Assembly: GCF_947493125.1 (NCBI RefSeq)
Contig: NZ_CANLQB010000002.1
Span: 310,001-374,000, forward strand
Length of the DNA: 64,000 nt
Reading direction: 5' to 3'
Source of the DNA: an uncultured Roseobacter sp.
Lineage (GTDB): Bacteria; Pseudomonadota; Alphaproteobacteria; Rhodobacterales; Rhodobacteraceae
Under the pieces are notes generated by a model. The model was given only the letters and a program-made list of their open reading frames with translations. It had not been told where the DNA came from and made no database searches. The position numbers and the translations under genes were made by a program. Positions 36,342-46,953 of this stretch are shown one piece after another; positions within the stretch are counted from its first letter, which is position 1; each line of letters opens with the position of its first letter.

Positions 36342-38629
36342 ACCGCGCGCTCCATCTCTCCGGCGCGGTCGGCCAGCCGCCAGAGCTGGTCGCGCCCGGC
36401 TTCATAGGGCCGCGGCCAGGCCAGTGACCGGTCGCCGATCTCGGCCCCTGCGCGCAGGGTCCAATAGGGATCGCTCAGGTGCGGCCGGGCGAGGCAGACC
36501 AGATCCGCCCGCCCGGCCATCAGGATCGAATTTACGTGATCAGGCTCGTAGATATTGCCCACGGCCATGGTTGCGATGCCGGCCTCGTTGCGGATCCGGT
36601 CGGAGAACGGGGTCTGGAACATGCGGCCATAGACGGGCTGTGCCTCGGTGGAGGTCTGCCCCGCGGAGACGTCTATGATATCGGCGCCTGCGTCGGCGAA
36701 GGCCTTGGCGATCTTCACCGCCTCTTCGGGTGTGACCCCGGCCTCGCCTGCCCAGTCGTGCGCGGAGATGCGCACCGACATCGGTTTGGCGGCGGGCCAG
36801 ACGGCGCGCATGGCGGCGAAGACCTCGAGCGGATAGCGCAGGCGATTCTGCAGGCTGCCGCCGTAATCATCCTCCCGCTGGTTCGACAGCGGTGAGATGA
36901 ATGACGACAGCAGATAGCCGTGGGCTGCGTGCAGTTCGATCATGTCGAACCCGGCGCGCAGGGCCATTTCGGTGGCAGAGATGAAGTCTTGCCGGACCGC
37001 GTCCATGTCGTCGCGTGTCATGGCACGGGGTGTGGCGTTGTCTGGAGACCATGGGATGGCGGACGCCGAGATCAGATCCCAGTTGCCCGAGGCAAGCGGT
37101 GTGTCCATGCCCTCCCAGCCGAGGTTGGTGGAGCCCTTGCGCCCCGAATGGCCGATCTGGCAGCAGATCTTGGCGGGGGTCTCCTCATGCACAAAGGTTG
37201 TCAGGCGGCGCCAGGCCGCTTCATGCGCGGGATCGTAGAGGCCGGGGCAGCCGGGCGTGATCCGTCCGTCGGCGGAGACGCAGGTCATCTCGGTATAGAC
37301 CAGCCCGGTCCCGCCCTTGGCGCGTTCGGCATAATGCACGAAGTGCCAGTCGGTCGGGCAACCGTCGACCGCCTTGTATTGCGCCATCGGTGAGACGACG
37401 ACGCGGTTGTCCAAGGCCATGTCACGCAGCTTGAACGGCGCGAACATGGGCGCCCGCACGGGGGTTTCCGGTGCACCCGCGGTCGTCTGGAACCAGCGTT
37501 CGGCGCCTTCCAGCCAGGAGGGATCGCGCAGGCGGAGGTTTTCGTGGCTGATCCGCTGGCTGCGGGTGAGCAGGGAATAGTTGAACTGTACCGGGTCGAG
37601 GGCGAGGTAGCGATCCAAGTCTTCGAACCACTCCAGCGAGTTGCGGGCGGCGGATTGCAGACGCAGGACCTGCAGGCGGCGCTCCTCCTCGTAGAGCGCG
37701 AAGGCCTCGGCCAGCGTCTCCTTCTCGGTGACATAGTCGGCCAGTGCTATGGCGCTTTCCAGGGCGAGCTTGGTCCCTGACCCGATGGAGAAATGCGCCG
37801 ACGCGGCGGCATCACCCATCAGGACGATGTTCCGATGGCTCCAGTGGTCGCAGAGCACGCGGGGGAAATTGATCCAGGCGGAGCCTCGGATATGGTTGGC
37901 ATTGGTCATCAGCGGATGGCCGTCGAGGTAGTCCTTGAAGACCTCCTCGCAGACGGCGATGCTCTCCTGCTGGGTCATGTCGCCAAAGCCATAGGCGTGC
38001 CACGTCGCCTCATCGGTTTCGACGATGAAGGTCGCGGTGTCGTCATCGAACTGATAGGCGTGCGCCCAGAGCCAGCCCTTGTCGGTCTGCTCGAAGATGA
38101 AGGTGAAGGCGTCGTCGAACTTTTGCCGGGTGCCAAGCCAGACGAATTTGCAGGCGCGGGTGTCGATGTCCGGTTTGAAATGCTCGGCGAATTCCGTGCG
38201 TGCGACGGAGTTCAGACCGTCCGAGGCCACGACAAGATCGTAGTCCTTGGCGAACTCCGCGACGCTTTCCACCTCATGCTCGAAGACCAGGGTGACACCG
38301 AGGTCGCGGGCGCGGGCCTGCAGCAGGATCAGCAGCGTCTTGCGCCCGATGCCGCAGAAGCCGTGCCCGGTGGAGAGCTGTTTGCTGCCCCGGTAGTGCA
38401 CGGCGATGTCGTCCCAGTAGGCGAACTGACTGCGGATGGCGTCGGCGCTTGCGGGGTCGTTCCGTTCAAGATTGTCGAGCGTTTCGTCCGAGAGCACGAC
38501 GCCCCAGCCGAAGGTGTCGTCAGGCTTGTTGCGCTCGAACACGGTGACATCGGCCTCAGGGGCGCGCAGCTTCAGCGAAATCGCGAAATAGAGACCAGCA
38601 GGTCCGCCGCCCAGACATGCTACACGCAT
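36338..38629 (-). CDS. 2-aminobenzoyl-CoA monooxygenase/reductase (bifunctional flavoenzyme)
   Basis: 763-residue fusion. Residues 1 to about 390 are an FAD aromatic monooxygenase ([14 protein letters not shown] at 7-20, [14 protein letters not shown] at 272-285). Residues from about 393 onward are an Old-Yellow-Enzyme-type FMN reductase ([21 protein letters not shown], then [11 protein letters not shown] and [11 protein letters not shown]). This architecture is that of the Azoarcus evansii enzyme, which hydroxylates and then reduces 2-aminobenzoyl-CoA; salicylyl-CoA 5-hydroxylase is the related alternative. First gene of the minus-strand operon, it starts at ATG 38629 with an AGGGG site. The adjacent kynureninase supplies anthranilate. 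Confidence 0.9.
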   Translation of the reverse strand: MRVACLGGGPAGLYFAISLKLRAPEADVTVFERNKPDDTFGWGVVLSDETLDNLERNDPASADAIRSQFAYWDDIAVHYRGSKQLSTGHGFCGIGRKTLLILLQARARDLGVTLVFEHEVESVAEFAKDYDLVVASDGLNSVARTEFAEHFKPDIDTRACKFVWLGTRQKFDDAFTFIFEQTDKGWLWAHAYQFDDDTATFIVETDEATWHAYGFGDMTQQESIAVCEEVFKDYLDGHPLMTNANHIRGSAWINFPRVLCDHWSHRNIVLMGDAAASAHFSIGSGTKLALESAIALADYVTEKETLAEAFALYEEERRLQVLRLQSAARNSLEWFEDLDRYLALDPVQFNYSLLTRSQRISHENLRLRDPSWLEGAERWFQTTAGAPETPVRAPMFAPFKLRDMALDNRVVVSPMAQYKAVDGCPTDWHFVHYAERAKGGTGLVYTEMTCVSADGRITPGCPGLYDPAHEAAWRRLTTFVHEETPAKICCQIGHSGRKGSTNLGWEGMDTPLASGNWDLISASAIPWSPDNATPRAMTRDDMDAVRQDFISATEMALRAGFDMIELHAAHGYLLSSFISPLSNQREDDYGGSLQNRLRYPLEVFAAMRAVWPAAKPMSVRISAHDWAGEAGVTPEEAVKIAKAFADAGADIIDVSAGQTSTEAQPVYGRMFQTPFSDRIRNEAGIATMAVGNIYEPDHVNSILMAGRADLVCLARPHLSDPYWTLRAGAEIGDRSLAWPRPYEAGRDQLWRLADRAGEMERAV

Positions 38630-38669
38630 GATCGCCCCTTTTTTTGGCCAGAGAATGCCGTCGAGGGTA

Positions 38670-38725
38670 GGCGGCAATCTCGCTTATTTCAAGTCTGAAA
38701 TTTTAAGCTTGAAATAAATGCCGCC
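38670..38725. promoter_or_regulatory. Large dyad in the divergent promoter region of kynAU and the anthranilate operon
   Basis: Perfect 10-base arms TTATTTCAAG (38684-38693) and CTTGAAATAA (38708-38717) around 14 bases, flanked by outer arms GGCGGCA (38670-38676) and TGCCGCC (38719-38725). Inside the spacer side, ATTTCA-AGTC-TGAAAT forms a further perfect dyad. It is the natural place for the operon's MarR protein to bind and control both directions. Confidence 0.65.
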
Positions 38726-38786
38726 GAAACATACGAGACCTGTTATGATGGCCGCGATCCCGCCGTATCCAGGAAAGGCCCTTTGC

Positions 38787-39620
38787 ATGAGCGATTCCTA
38801 CGATCCCGCCGAAGATGGCGCAAAGATGTCGTTTTCCAAAGACATGAGCTATGGCGATTATCTGGGCATGGACGGGCTGCTCGGAGCTGCGACACCGCTG
38901 TCGGATGCGCATGACGAGATGCTCTTCATCGTGCAGCACCAGACATCGGAGTTGTGGATGCGGCTGGCCCTGCATGAGCTGAGTTCAGCGCGGGACCTGA
39001 TGCTGCAGGGCCGGACGCAGGAGGTGTTCAAGATGCTGGCGCGCGTGGCGCGGATCTTCGAGCAGCTCAACAGCGCCTGGGATGTGCTGCGCACGATGAC
39101 GCCCAGCGACTATACCGCGTTTCGGGGTGATCTGGGACAATCCTCCGGCTTTCAGTCTCATCAGTACCGGCTGATCGAGTTCATCCTCGGCAACCGCAAC
39201 CGCGCGATGATGAAGGTGCATGAGCATCGCACAGAACTGCACGCGATGTTGGCATACGAGCTGACGCAGCCCTCTCTCTATCATGTGGCGCTGGGTCTTC
39301 TGGAACGTGAACTTGATCTGACGTTCGATCCGTCCATCTTCCACATGGACACGCCGCACACTTCGGACCCGGCAGTGGTAGAGGCCTGGACGACAATCTA
39401 CAAAGACCCACAGGCACATTGGACGCTCTATGACCTTGCGGAGAAACTTGTCGATCTTGAGGATTACTTCCGCCGATGGCGGTTCAACCACGTGACGACG
39501 GTGGAACGTATCATCGGGTTCAAGCGCGGGACCGGAGGGACCAGCGGTGTGAAATACCTGCGGCGCATGCTGGAGGTGGAGCTGTTTCCCGAACTTTGGC
39601 ACCTGCGCGGAGGATTGTGA
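38787..39620 (+). CDS. kynA: Tryptophan 2,3-dioxygenase
   Basis: Haem dioxygenase that opens tryptophan to N-formylkynurenine. The 277 residues include the substrate pocket FIVQHQTSELWMRLALHEL (about 48-66), SGFQSHQYRLIEFILGNRN, and the C-terminal WRFNHVTTVERIIGFKRG, with the proximal haem histidine, plus GTGGTSGVKYL. The start is ATG 38787 behind an AGGAAAGG site; the longer upstream frame crosses the operator dyad. Its stop overlaps the kynU start (TGATG). It is divergent from the anthranilate operon. Confidence 0.97.
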   Translation: MSDSYDPAEDGAKMSFSKDMSYGDYLGMDGLLGAATPLSDAHDEMLFIVQHQTSELWMRLALHELSSARDLMLQGRTQEVFKMLARVARIFEQLNSAWDVLRTMTPSDYTAFRGDLGQSSGFQSHQYRLIEFILGNRNRAMMKVHEHRTELHAMLAYELTQPSLYHVALGLLERELDLTFDPSIFHMDTPHTSDPAVVEAWTTIYKDPQAHWTLYDLAEKLVDLEDYFRRWRFNHVTTVERIIGFKRGTGGTSGVKYLRRMLEVELFPELWHLRGGL

Positions 39621-40807
39621 TGACCTTGCCGAAAAAGCACCTCTTCGATCTGCCCTCGGGTGTCATCTACCTTGATGGCAATTCTCTGGGACCGCTGCCC
39701 AAAGGTGTCGCTGAAAAGGTACAGGGCGTGGTGACCGGGGAGTGGGGCCAGGCGCTGATCCGGGGGTGGAACGCCTGCGGCTGGATGGAGCAGCCGGCGC
39801 GGGTCGGCGACAAGGTCGCCCGACTGATCGGCGCCCCCCGCGGCAGCGTCGTGATGGGGGATACCCTGTCGATCAAGGTGTTTCAGGCGCTGTCTGCGGC
39901 CCTTGCGATGCGGCCGGATCGAAAGGTGATTCTCTCGGACACCGGAAATTTTCCAACCGATCTCTACATGGCGGAAGGCCTCATTCGGCTGAAGGATGCC
40001 GGATTTGAGCTGCGCACGGTCGATCCCGAAGCGGTGTCTCAGGCCATCAATGACGAGGTGGCCGCCGTGCTGCTGACCGAAGTGGATTACCGGACCGGCC
40101 GTAAGCATGACATGACCGCGATCACCCGACAGGCGCAGGAGGCGGGCGCGATCATGATCTGGGATCTGGCGCATAGTGCCGGTGCTCTGGAGGTCGATCT
40201 GGAAGGGTCGGGATGCGAGTTCGCGGTTGGTTGTACCTACAAGTATCTGAACGGCGGGCCGGGCGCGCCCGCCTTCATCTATGTGCGCCCGGATCTGACG
40301 ACGCAGGCAGAGCCGGCGCTCTCAGGCTGGCTGGGTCATGACGCGCCGTTTGCCTTCGAGACCAGCTATGTCCCTGCCCCGTCGATCGAGCGGATGCGGG
40401 TCGGAACGCCGCCGGTTCTGCAGATGTCTGCCCTGGAAGAGGCGCTGCGGATCTGGGACGACATCGAGATGGCAGAGGTCCGCGCGGCCTCCATTGCGTT
40501 GTCGGAGCTTTTCATCCGGGAGGTCGAGGCGCGGTGCCCGCAGTTGAGCCTTGTGAGCCCGCGCGATGCGGCGATCCGCGGGTCGCAGGTGTCCTTTGCC
40601 TTTGAACACGGCTATGCCGCCATGCAGGCCCTGATCGAGCGCGGCGTGATCGGGGATTTCCGCGCGCCGAACGTGATGCGGTTCGGCTTCACGCCGCTCT
40701 ATCTGGAGGCATCGGACGTGATGTCGGCGGTTGAGCACCTTGCCGCCGTTATCGGGGACCGGTTGTGGGACAATCCCGCCTATCGCACGGCAAATCGCGT
40801 CACGTGA
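39620..40807 (+). CDS. kynU: Kynureninase
   Basis: PLP hydrolase that cleaves kynurenine to anthranilate and alanine. The 395 residues show YLDGNSLGPLP near the N-terminus, DTGNFPTDLYM, the PLP aspartate in WDLAHSAGALEVDL and the PLP lysine Lys208 in GCTYKYLNGGPGAP. It is translationally coupled to kynA by a one-base overlap. Its product anthranilate is the substrate of the divergent CoA-dependent operon. The intervening kynurenine formamidase (kynB) is not present here. Confidence 0.97.
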   Translation: MTLPKKHLFDLPSGVIYLDGNSLGPLPKGVAEKVQGVVTGEWGQALIRGWNACGWMEQPARVGDKVARLIGAPRGSVVMGDTLSIKVFQALSAALAMRPDRKVILSDTGNFPTDLYMAEGLIRLKDAGFELRTVDPEAVSQAINDEVAAVLLTEVDYRTGRKHDMTAITRQAQEAGAIMIWDLAHSAGALEVDLEGSGCEFAVGCTYKYLNGGPGAPAFIYVRPDLTTQAEPALSGWLGHDAPFAFETSYVPAPSIERMRVGTPPVLQMSALEEALRIWDDIEMAEVRAASIALSELFIREVEARCPQLSLVSPRDAAIRGSQVSFAFEHGYAAMQALIERGVIGDFRAPNVMRFGFTPLYLEASDVMSAVEHLAAVIGDRLWDNPAYRTANRVT

Positions 40808-41063
40808 TGACAGAGGGCGCGCGCAATTGAAGGGCAAACCCTTGCCGCACCGCCCGTCTTTGATATGAAGTCGCTAACTACAGTGGCGACGAGGGCCTGA
40901 TTCAGGCAGGTATTTCTGACATGATGAGCGCGATGGCATGCGCAGGTCTGCAGGCCGCGCAAATCTTCACAACTGCATGGCCCCCCTGCAGGATCGCCGC
41001 TTCGGCGAAGCACTGACCCCGGTGTAGGGTACGCCGCCGGATAGACAGAGACGGAAGAACGCA

Positions 41064-42800
41064 ATGCAGACGTCATACGCGAAGATCGGACGCAAGGAGC
41101 TGAAGCGGGTGCGCAAGCGCAGCCGGTCGCTCTATTGGGCGGTGGCTCTGTTCAGCCTGTTTGCCAATCTGCTCATGCTCACCGGGCCGCTTTACATGTT
41201 GCAGGTCTATGACCGTGTTCTGGGGTCGGGATCGCAGGAGACGCTCATCGCGCTCTCGATGATCGTGATCTTCATGTACAGCATCATGGGGTTGCTCGAC
41301 TACACACGCGGTCGGGTGATGGCGCGGGTCGGTGCGCGCTTTCAGGCGGATCTGGACCGCAGGGTGTTTGACGCGGTGGTGCGCAAGTCGGTCGTGGCGC
41401 CCGATCTCAAGACGCAGACCGGTCTGGCTGATCTGGAATCAGTCCAGCGGCTGATGACGTCGCCGGTGCTGATGGCGGCCTTTGACTTGCCCTGGACGCC
41501 CGTCTTCTTTGCGGGGATTTTCCTGTTTCATCCGATTTTGGGGTATTTCGCGGTCTGTGGTGCAGCGGTGCTGGTGATCATCGCCCTGGCGAACCAGCTG
41601 CTGTCGCGCGAGCCGCAGGCCAGTGCGACGCATGCTGGCCATGTGGCCACGCAGATGTCCGATCAGATCCGCACCGAATCCGAGATGGTTCAGGCCATGG
41701 GGATGCGGGATGCCGCCTTTGCGCGCTGGCAGACGGCGCGCGATCAGTCGCTGGGGCGGCAGGTGCAGGCCACCGATGTCACCGGGCTTTTCACCTCGCT
41801 GACGAAAGCGCTGCGGTTGCTGCTGCAGTCGGCGATGCTGGGTATTGGCGCCTGGCTTGTGCTGCACAACGAGATGACTGCGGGTGCGATGATCGCGGGT
41901 TCGATCCTGCTGGGGCGCGCGCTGGCGCCGGTGGAACTGGCGCTGAACCAGTGGCCCGTCGTGCAGCGCGCGTTCAAAGGGTGGGAGAATCTGAGCGAGC
42001 TTCTGGGTGCGGTGCCTGAGGAACGAGACCGGACGCCTCTGCCGAACCCGAAGGCGAACCTTGCGGTGAAACTGCTTAGCGTGGTGCCGCCGGGCGAGCG
42101 TCAGGCGTCGCTCAAGTCGCTGACCTTCGATGTCAAACCCGGCCAGGCCATCGGGGTGATCGGGCCGTCGGGGGCGGGCAAGTCGACCCTGGCTCGGGCG
42201 CTGACCGGTGTCTGGGCGCCGACTGCGGGGTCGATCCGGTTGGATGGGGCGACCCTCGATCAATATGCGCCGCATGTTCTGGGACAGCACATCGGCTACC
42301 TGCCGCAGCGAGTGCAGCTCTTCGATGGGACGATTGCGGAGAATATCGCCCGACTCGAATCGACCCCCGACCCGGAGAAGGTCGTGATTGCTGCCAAGAA
42401 GGCAGCGGCGCATCAGATGATCCTGGATTTGCCCAACGGGTACGATACGGTGATAGCGGCGGGCCAGTCGCGGTTGTCCGGCGGGCAGATGCAGCGGATC
42501 GGACTGGCGCGTGCGCTCTACAAGGACCCGGTGATCGTGGTGCTGGACGAGCCAAATTCGAATCTCGACAACGAGGGCAGCCAGGCTTTGAATGGCGCCA
42601 TTCGGATGTTGAAGAAAAACGGCAGCTCGGTGCTGATCATGGCGCACCGGCCGGCTGCCATTCAGGAGTGCGATCTGTTGCTTGTGCTGGATAATGGCAT
42701 GCGGTTGGCTTTCGGTCCCAAGGATGAGGTGCTGGCCGGCATGGTCAAGAACCACAAGCAGATCAAGAAGGCTCCGGCCGGTGCGGGAGGTGTGACATGA
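41064..42800 (+). CDS. Type I secretion ABC transporter (PrtD/HlyB-type, no C39 domain)
   Basis: 578-residue fused permease-ATPase that drives export of RTX-type proteins across the inner membrane. About six membrane helices in residues 20-300 precede the ATPase with Walker [10 protein letters not shown] (near 370), signature [15 protein letters not shown] and Walker [14 protein letters not shown]. There is no N-terminal peptidase-like domain, as in the PrtD/AprD group that serves proteases and similar RTX proteins. The adaptor gene follows with a 4-base overlap. The RTX protein at 27208-29178 is the only obvious candidate substrate in the window. Confidence 0.93.
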   Translation: MQTSYAKIGRKELKRVRKRSRSLYWAVALFSLFANLLMLTGPLYMLQVYDRVLGSGSQETLIALSMIVIFMYSIMGLLDYTRGRVMARVGARFQADLDRRVFDAVVRKSVVAPDLKTQTGLADLESVQRLMTSPVLMAAFDLPWTPVFFAGIFLFHPILGYFAVCGAAVLVIIALANQLLSREPQASATHAGHVATQMSDQIRTESEMVQAMGMRDAAFARWQTARDQSLGRQVQATDVTGLFTSLTKALRLLLQSAMLGIGAWLVLHNEMTAGAMIAGSILLGRALAPVELALNQWPVVQRAFKGWENLSELLGAVPEERDRTPLPNPKANLAVKLLSVVPPGERQASLKSLTFDVKPGQAIGVIGPSGAGKSTLARALTGVWAPTAGSIRLDGATLDQYAPHVLGQHIGYLPQRVQLFDGTIAENIARLESTPDPEKVVIAAKKAAAHQMILDLPNGYDTVIAAGQSRLSGGQMQRIGLARALYKDPVIVVLDEPNSNLDNEGSQALNGAIRMLKKNGSSVLIMAHRPAAIQECDLLLVLDNGMRLAFGPKDEVLAGMVKNHKQIKKAPAGAGGVT

Positions 42801-44101
42801 GCGACGCGTCGAAATGGTCCGCTCGGACGCAACTCATTCTGGGGTTTCTGGGCCTCATCGTGCTCGTCGGCGGGTTCGGCGCCTGGGCGGCCCTGACCCA
42901 GATATCGGGCGCCGTGGTGTCATCGGGGCGGTTCGAGGTCGACCGCAACCGCCAGATCGTGCAGCACGAAACCGGCGGCACGGTGGCGGAAATCCTCGTC
43001 GATGAGGGCGATACCGTCGATGCGGGCGATCTGCTTCTGAAGCTGGACGGGGCGCAGTTGACCTCGCGGCTGACCATTGTGGAGGATCAGCTTTTCGAAC
43101 TGATGGCCCGCCGCGGCCGGTTGGAGGCCGAGCGCGATGAGGTCGATACCATCGACTTCGACCCTGAGGTTCTTGCGGCAGGCGAGTCGGACACGGACGT
43201 GCGGGAGTTGATTGAGGGACAGCGGAACCTCTTCAACGCGCGGCGTGCCTCTGTTGCGCAGGAGATTGATCAGCTGTCCAAGAGGTCCGGACAGATCCGG
43301 AGCCAGATCGTCGGGATCGAGGCGCAGGAAGTCTCTCTGTCCCAGCAACTTGCGCTGATCGAAGAGGAACTGGCCAATCAGCAATCCCTGCTGGAGCGGC
43401 AGTTGACGCAGGCCGGAACCGTGCTGGCGCTGCAACGCGAGTCAGCGGGGTTGAACGGACAATTGGGCGAGTTGGCGGCAGCGAAGGCGGAGGCGCAGGG
43501 GCGGATCACGGAGATCGAGATCGAACGGCTCAAGCTGTCCACCGGAGCCCGTGAGGAGGCGATCACCCGGCTGCGGGATCTGCGGGCGCAGGAGCTTGAG
43601 CTTCTGGAGCAACGCAATGCGCTGCGCGAGGAGATCGACCGGCTCAACATCCGGGCGCCGGTGTCCGGCGTGATCTATGACATGCAGGTGCGCACGCCCC
43701 GATCCGTCATTCGTGCGGCCGAGCCGGTCATGTTCCTGGTGCCGCAGGACAGGCCGCTCGTCATTGCCGCGCGGGTCGATCTGATCCACGTGGATCAACT
43801 GGTGGCGGGGCAGGAGGTGACGCTGCGGCTGTCAGCGCTGGATCAGCGGACGACGCCTGAGCTTTATGGTCAGGTCGTGCAGATTTCGGCGGATGCCTTC
43901 GAGGATGAGGTCACGGGGCAGAGCTATTATCGGACGGAAATCGTGCTGAACGACGGCGAGGTCGACAAGCTGGCGCAGGGCACCGTGCTGATCCCCGGGA
44001 TGCCGGTCGAGGCCTATATCAAGACCGGGGATCGCACGCCCATCGCCTATCTTGTGAAGCCAGTCACGGATTACTTCGCGCGGGCGTTCCGCGAGAGCTG
44101 A
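42797..44101 (+). CDS. Type I secretion membrane-fusion (HlyD/PrtE-type) adaptor
   Basis: 434-residue periplasmic adaptor. One N-terminal membrane helix (about 14-35, [18 protein letters not shown]) leads into a lipoyl-like half ([21 protein letters not shown]). A long alpha-helical coiled coil at about 120-285 is rich in Glu, Gln and Leu, and a second beta region starts at [16 protein letters not shown]. It links the ABC transporter to an outer-membrane channel. No TolC-type gene is nearby, so a distantly encoded channel is presumed. It overlaps the transporter gene by 4 bases. Confidence 0.92.
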   Translation: MSDASKWSARTQLILGFLGLIVLVGGFGAWAALTQISGAVVSSGRFEVDRNRQIVQHETGGTVAEILVDEGDTVDAGDLLLKLDGAQLTSRLTIVEDQLFELMARRGRLEAERDEVDTIDFDPEVLAAGESDTDVRELIEGQRNLFNARRASVAQEIDQLSKRSGQIRSQIVGIEAQEVSLSQQLALIEEELANQQSLLERQLTQAGTVLALQRESAGLNGQLGELAAAKAEAQGRITEIEIERLKLSTGAREEAITRLRDLRAQELELLEQRNALREEIDRLNIRAPVSGVIYDMQVRTPRSVIRAAEPVMFLVPQDRPLVIAARVDLIHVDQLVAGQEVTLRLSALDQRTTPELYGQVVQISADAFEDEVTGQSYYRTEIVLNDGEVDKLAQGTVLIPGMPVEAYIKTGDRTPIAYLVKPVTDYFARAFRES

Positions 44102-44122
44102 GGCCTCTCCGGGCGTCGTGCA

Positions 44123-44965
44123 TCAGCTGCGCCCCGGAATTTCCCTGCGTGCCGGCAGCTCCTGCCAGGCGTCGATCAGACGCATCGCCTCGTCGGCACT
44201 GTCGACGAAGCGGAAGAGCGACAGATCTTCCTCTGAGATGGTGCCCGCATCGGCGAGGGCCTCCCAGTTGAGGATCCGTTCCCAGAAATCCCTGCCAAAG
44301 AGCAGAACGGGCACGGGTTGCATTCGGCCCGTCTGGATCAGCGTGAGCGTTTCGAAGAGCTCATCCATCGTGCCGAAGCCACCGGGAAAAACGCAGATTG
44401 CCTTGGCCCGCATCAGAAAATGCATCTTGCGGATCGCGAAGTAGTGAAAGTTGAAGCAGAGGTCCGGGGTCACGTATTCATTCGGCGCCTGCTCATGCGG
44501 CAGGACGATGTTCAGCCCGATGGAGTGCCCGCCCGCGTCGATTGCGCCGCGGTTTCCCGCCTCCATCACGCCGGGGCCACCGCCGGTGACCACCACGTTT
44601 TCCCGCCCACTGCTTTCCAGGCTTTTCAGGGTCATCAGCCGCGAGAACTCGCGCGCCTCGTCGTAGAAGTGCGACAGATCCGCGAGGGTCTTGGTGCGGG
44701 CGCTGCCCTTGTTCGCAGGGCTGGGGATGCGCGCACCACCGAAGAGGACAATCGTGCTGGTGATGTTATGCGCATCCAGCATCATCTCGGGTTTCAAGAG
44801 TTCCAGCTGCAGCCGCACCGGGCGCAGCTCTTCACGGCAGAGAAAATCCTCGTCGGCAAACGCCAGCCGGTAGGCGGGCGCGCGGGTTTGGGGTGTATCC
44901 GGTACGTCTTGAACCGCGTCGCGGTCCATATGCGCGTCGCGCAGCGGGTGGCGGGGTCTGTTCAT
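44123..44965 (-). CDS. LOG-family protein (TIGR00730-type putative nucleotide phosphoribohydrolase)
   Basis: 280-residue Rossmann-fold protein with the family signatures GGGPGVMEAGNRGA and PGGFGTMDELFE, the nucleotide- and phosphoribose-binding motifs of LOG cytokinin-riboside 5'-monophosphate phosphoribohydrolases and of the bacterial nucleosidase PpnN group. The first ~60 residues are polar and variable. The start is ATG 44965 with GGAG eight bases upstream. It is convergent with the secretion adaptor gene (21 bases apart) and divergent from dapD. Confidence 0.88.
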   Translation of the reverse strand: MNRPRHPLRDAHMDRDAVQDVPDTPQTRAPAYRLAFADEDFLCREELRPVRLQLELLKPEMMLDAHNITSTIVLFGGARIPSPANKGSARTKTLADLSHFYDEAREFSRLMTLKSLESSGRENVVVTGGGPGVMEAGNRGAIDAGGHSIGLNIVLPHEQAPNEYVTPDLCFNFHYFAIRKMHFLMRAKAICVFPGGFGTMDELFETLTLIQTGRMQPVPVLLFGRDFWERILNWEALADAGTISEEDLSLFRFVDSADEAMRLIDAWQELPARREIPGRS

Positions 44966-45104
44966 TCCGGTTCTCCGATCCATCTTGGGTGCTAGGGGGA
45001 CATGTTGCGTGCCCAGATGCAATGGCTTTGACGCAGATGGATTGCGCGTATGCCGTCGGGCTTGTATAGGCGCGGCATATTAATTCTTTGCTTGGGGGAG
45101 CCTG

Positions 45105-45932
45105 ATGTCCAACGCACAGCTTGAAACTGCGATTGAAGCCGCATGGGACGCGCGGGATACAATCACCCCCGCCACGACCGGTGAGACCCGCGAGGCCATC
45201 GAGGACACGCTGGCCGCGCTGGACAGTGGCAGCCTGCGCGTGGCCGAAAGGCAGCCGGGCGGTGACTGGCATGTCAATCAGTGGGCCAAGAAGGCCGTGC
45301 TCCTCGGCTTTCGCATCAAGGACATGGAGATGCAGTCGGGCGGGCCGCAGCAGGGCGGCTGGTGGGACAAGGTGGACAGCAAGTTCGCAGGCTGGGGGGA
45401 CAATCAGTGGAAGGCGGCGGGCTTCCGTGCGGTCCCGAACTGTGTCGTGCGCAAGTCCGCCTTCATCGCGCCGGGCGTGGTGCTGATGCCGTCTTTCGTC
45501 AATCTCGGTGCCTATGTGGACGAAGGCACGATGGTCGACACCTGGGCTACGGTTGGCTCCTGTGCGCAGATCGGCAAGAACGTGCATCTTTCGGGTGGCG
45601 TGGGCATTGGCGGTGTGCTGGAGCCCATGCAGGCGGGCCCGACCATCATCGAGGACAATTGCTTCATCGGTGCGCGGTCGGAAGTTGTCGAGGGGTGCAT
45701 CGTGCGCGAAGGCTCCGTCCTTGGTATGGGGGTTTTCATCGGGAAATCCACAAAGATCGTGGATCGTGAAACCGGCGAGTTCACCTATGGCGAAGTTCCG
45801 GCAGGGTCGGTTGTCGTGGCCGGGTCGATGCCATCGAAAAACGGTGTGAACCTCTATTGTGCCGTCATCGTCAAGAAGGTGGACGCGCAGACGCGCTCAA
45901 AAACCTCCATCAACGAACTGCTGCGCGATTAA
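45105..45932 (+). CDS. dapD: Tetrahydrodipicolinate N-succinyltransferase
   Basis: Transfers succinyl from succinyl-CoA to tetrahydrodipicolinate in the lysine/meso-diaminopimelate pathway. The 275 residues consist of an N-terminal alpha domain and a left-handed beta-helix of hexapeptide repeats from about residue 105 ([45 protein letters not shown]). A GGGGGAG-like site precedes the ATG. It begins a plus-strand series that includes dapE, with two uncharacterised genes between. Confidence 0.97.
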   Translation: MSNAQLETAIEAAWDARDTITPATTGETREAIEDTLAALDSGSLRVAERQPGGDWHVNQWAKKAVLLGFRIKDMEMQSGGPQQGGWWDKVDSKFAGWGDNQWKAAGFRAVPNCVVRKSAFIAPGVVLMPSFVNLGAYVDEGTMVDTWATVGSCAQIGKNVHLSGGVGIGGVLEPMQAGPTIIEDNCFIGARSEVVEGCIVREGSVLGMGVFIGKSTKIVDRETGEFTYGEVPAGSVVVAGSMPSKNGVNLYCAVIVKKVDAQTRSKTSINELLRD

Positions 45933-46010
45933 ACTCCGCATTAACACCTGGGGCAGTGTTGCCTCAGGAATACCCGGCAAAGGTCAGGGCTTGGATATAA
46001 TCCGGCCTGC

Positions 46011-46943
46011 ATGGTCTACTATGGCCAAAATATGCGTCACGCCTCTGTACCCATATCATTTCAGACACTTCAGGTCGTTGGCGACCTGCAGTCGGCTGCG
46101 GCCATCGGGTTCACGGGCCTGGCGGAGCGTCTGAAGCCGGCGCAGAAGCAGGTTCTGCGGCGGGTCATTTTCGACCAGAAGGGTGTTTTGTCGACAGCGG
46201 ATGCGGAGGCGATCCACGCTGATCTGCTATTGATTGCGGCGCTGCCCGACAAGGGGCCGGATGCGTTTTTGTCCGCGACGGCGCTGTTGCTGGCGGACAG
46301 GCTTCAGGGTGGCGCGGGCCATGACGATCTTTTCTGGAACTGGGATGCCTTCCGAGAGCATTACCGCAAGGGGCCATCGCCGGTCCGGGCTGCGGTGATG
46401 AACGGATATCGCTGGGCGCATACCACCCGGCGGGTCAATCTCGAGCAACTGCCCGAGGGGCGCGATCTGCAGACGTATGACGCCGATGATCTGATCCGTG
46501 TGCTGAAGGTCGTGGCCTGCGCGATGCCGGACAGCCTGCGTGATCTCGTCTGCAAGGCGGCCCCCGAAGATACGCGCATCGTACACCGCAAGGCGCTCGA
46601 CAACTGCCTCAACGGCAGCTGCATCCTGTCGGACTATGGCGGCTGGTTTCCGGGCGAGGTCGTCGAACTGGTCTCGCTGGATCCGGAGCATGCCGCCTTT
46701 GCGTATTGCACGGCGATGATCCTGCTGGATGCCATTGTCACGCGGGATGCCAAGGGCCGCATGGCGTTTCGCTGGGAAGAACATGCGCCGCGCTATCTTC
46801 GCATGAAGTCGAACCTGCGCAATGCGATCATCGCGGGCGTCCGGCATCTTTATGAGTCCTCTGTGGATTGGGCACCCTATTCCGGATGGGCGCCGGACAG
46901 GCTGGTTGAAAAAGCCGTTGTGGTCCCGTTTGCCAAGCCCTAA
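46011..46943 (+). CDS. Uncharacterised protein between dapD and dapE
   Basis: 310-residue, apparently cytoplasmic protein without signal peptide or membrane helix. The middle (FWNWDAFREHYRKGPSPVRAA, VKVVACAMPDS-like hydrophobic helices) and the end (WAPYSGWAPDRLVEKAVVVPF) show no domain I recognise. Codon use matches its neighbours, so it is a real resident gene. The start may be the ATG at 46011 or at 46032. The next gene follows 10 bases later, suggesting a shared function and possibly co-transcription with dapD. Confidence 0.8.
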   Translation: MVYYGQNMRHASVPISFQTLQVVGDLQSAAAIGFTGLAERLKPAQKQVLRRVIFDQKGVLSTADAEAIHADLLLIAALPDKGPDAFLSATALLLADRLQGGAGHDDLFWNWDAFREHYRKGPSPVRAAVMNGYRWAHTTRRVNLEQLPEGRDLQTYDADDLIRVLKVVACAMPDSLRDLVCKAAPEDTRIVHRKALDNCLNGSCILSDYGGWFPGEVVELVSLDPEHAAFAYCTAMILLDAIVTRDAKGRMAFRWEEHAPRYLRMKSNLRNAIIAGVRHLYESSVDWAPYSGWAPDRLVEKAVVVPFAKP

Positions 46944-46953
46944 CAGAAGGGGC

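Noticed and set aside
45028-45070. dapD promoter with TTGACG
   Set aside because: No -10 box at acceptable spacing (candidates at 15 or 31 bases).
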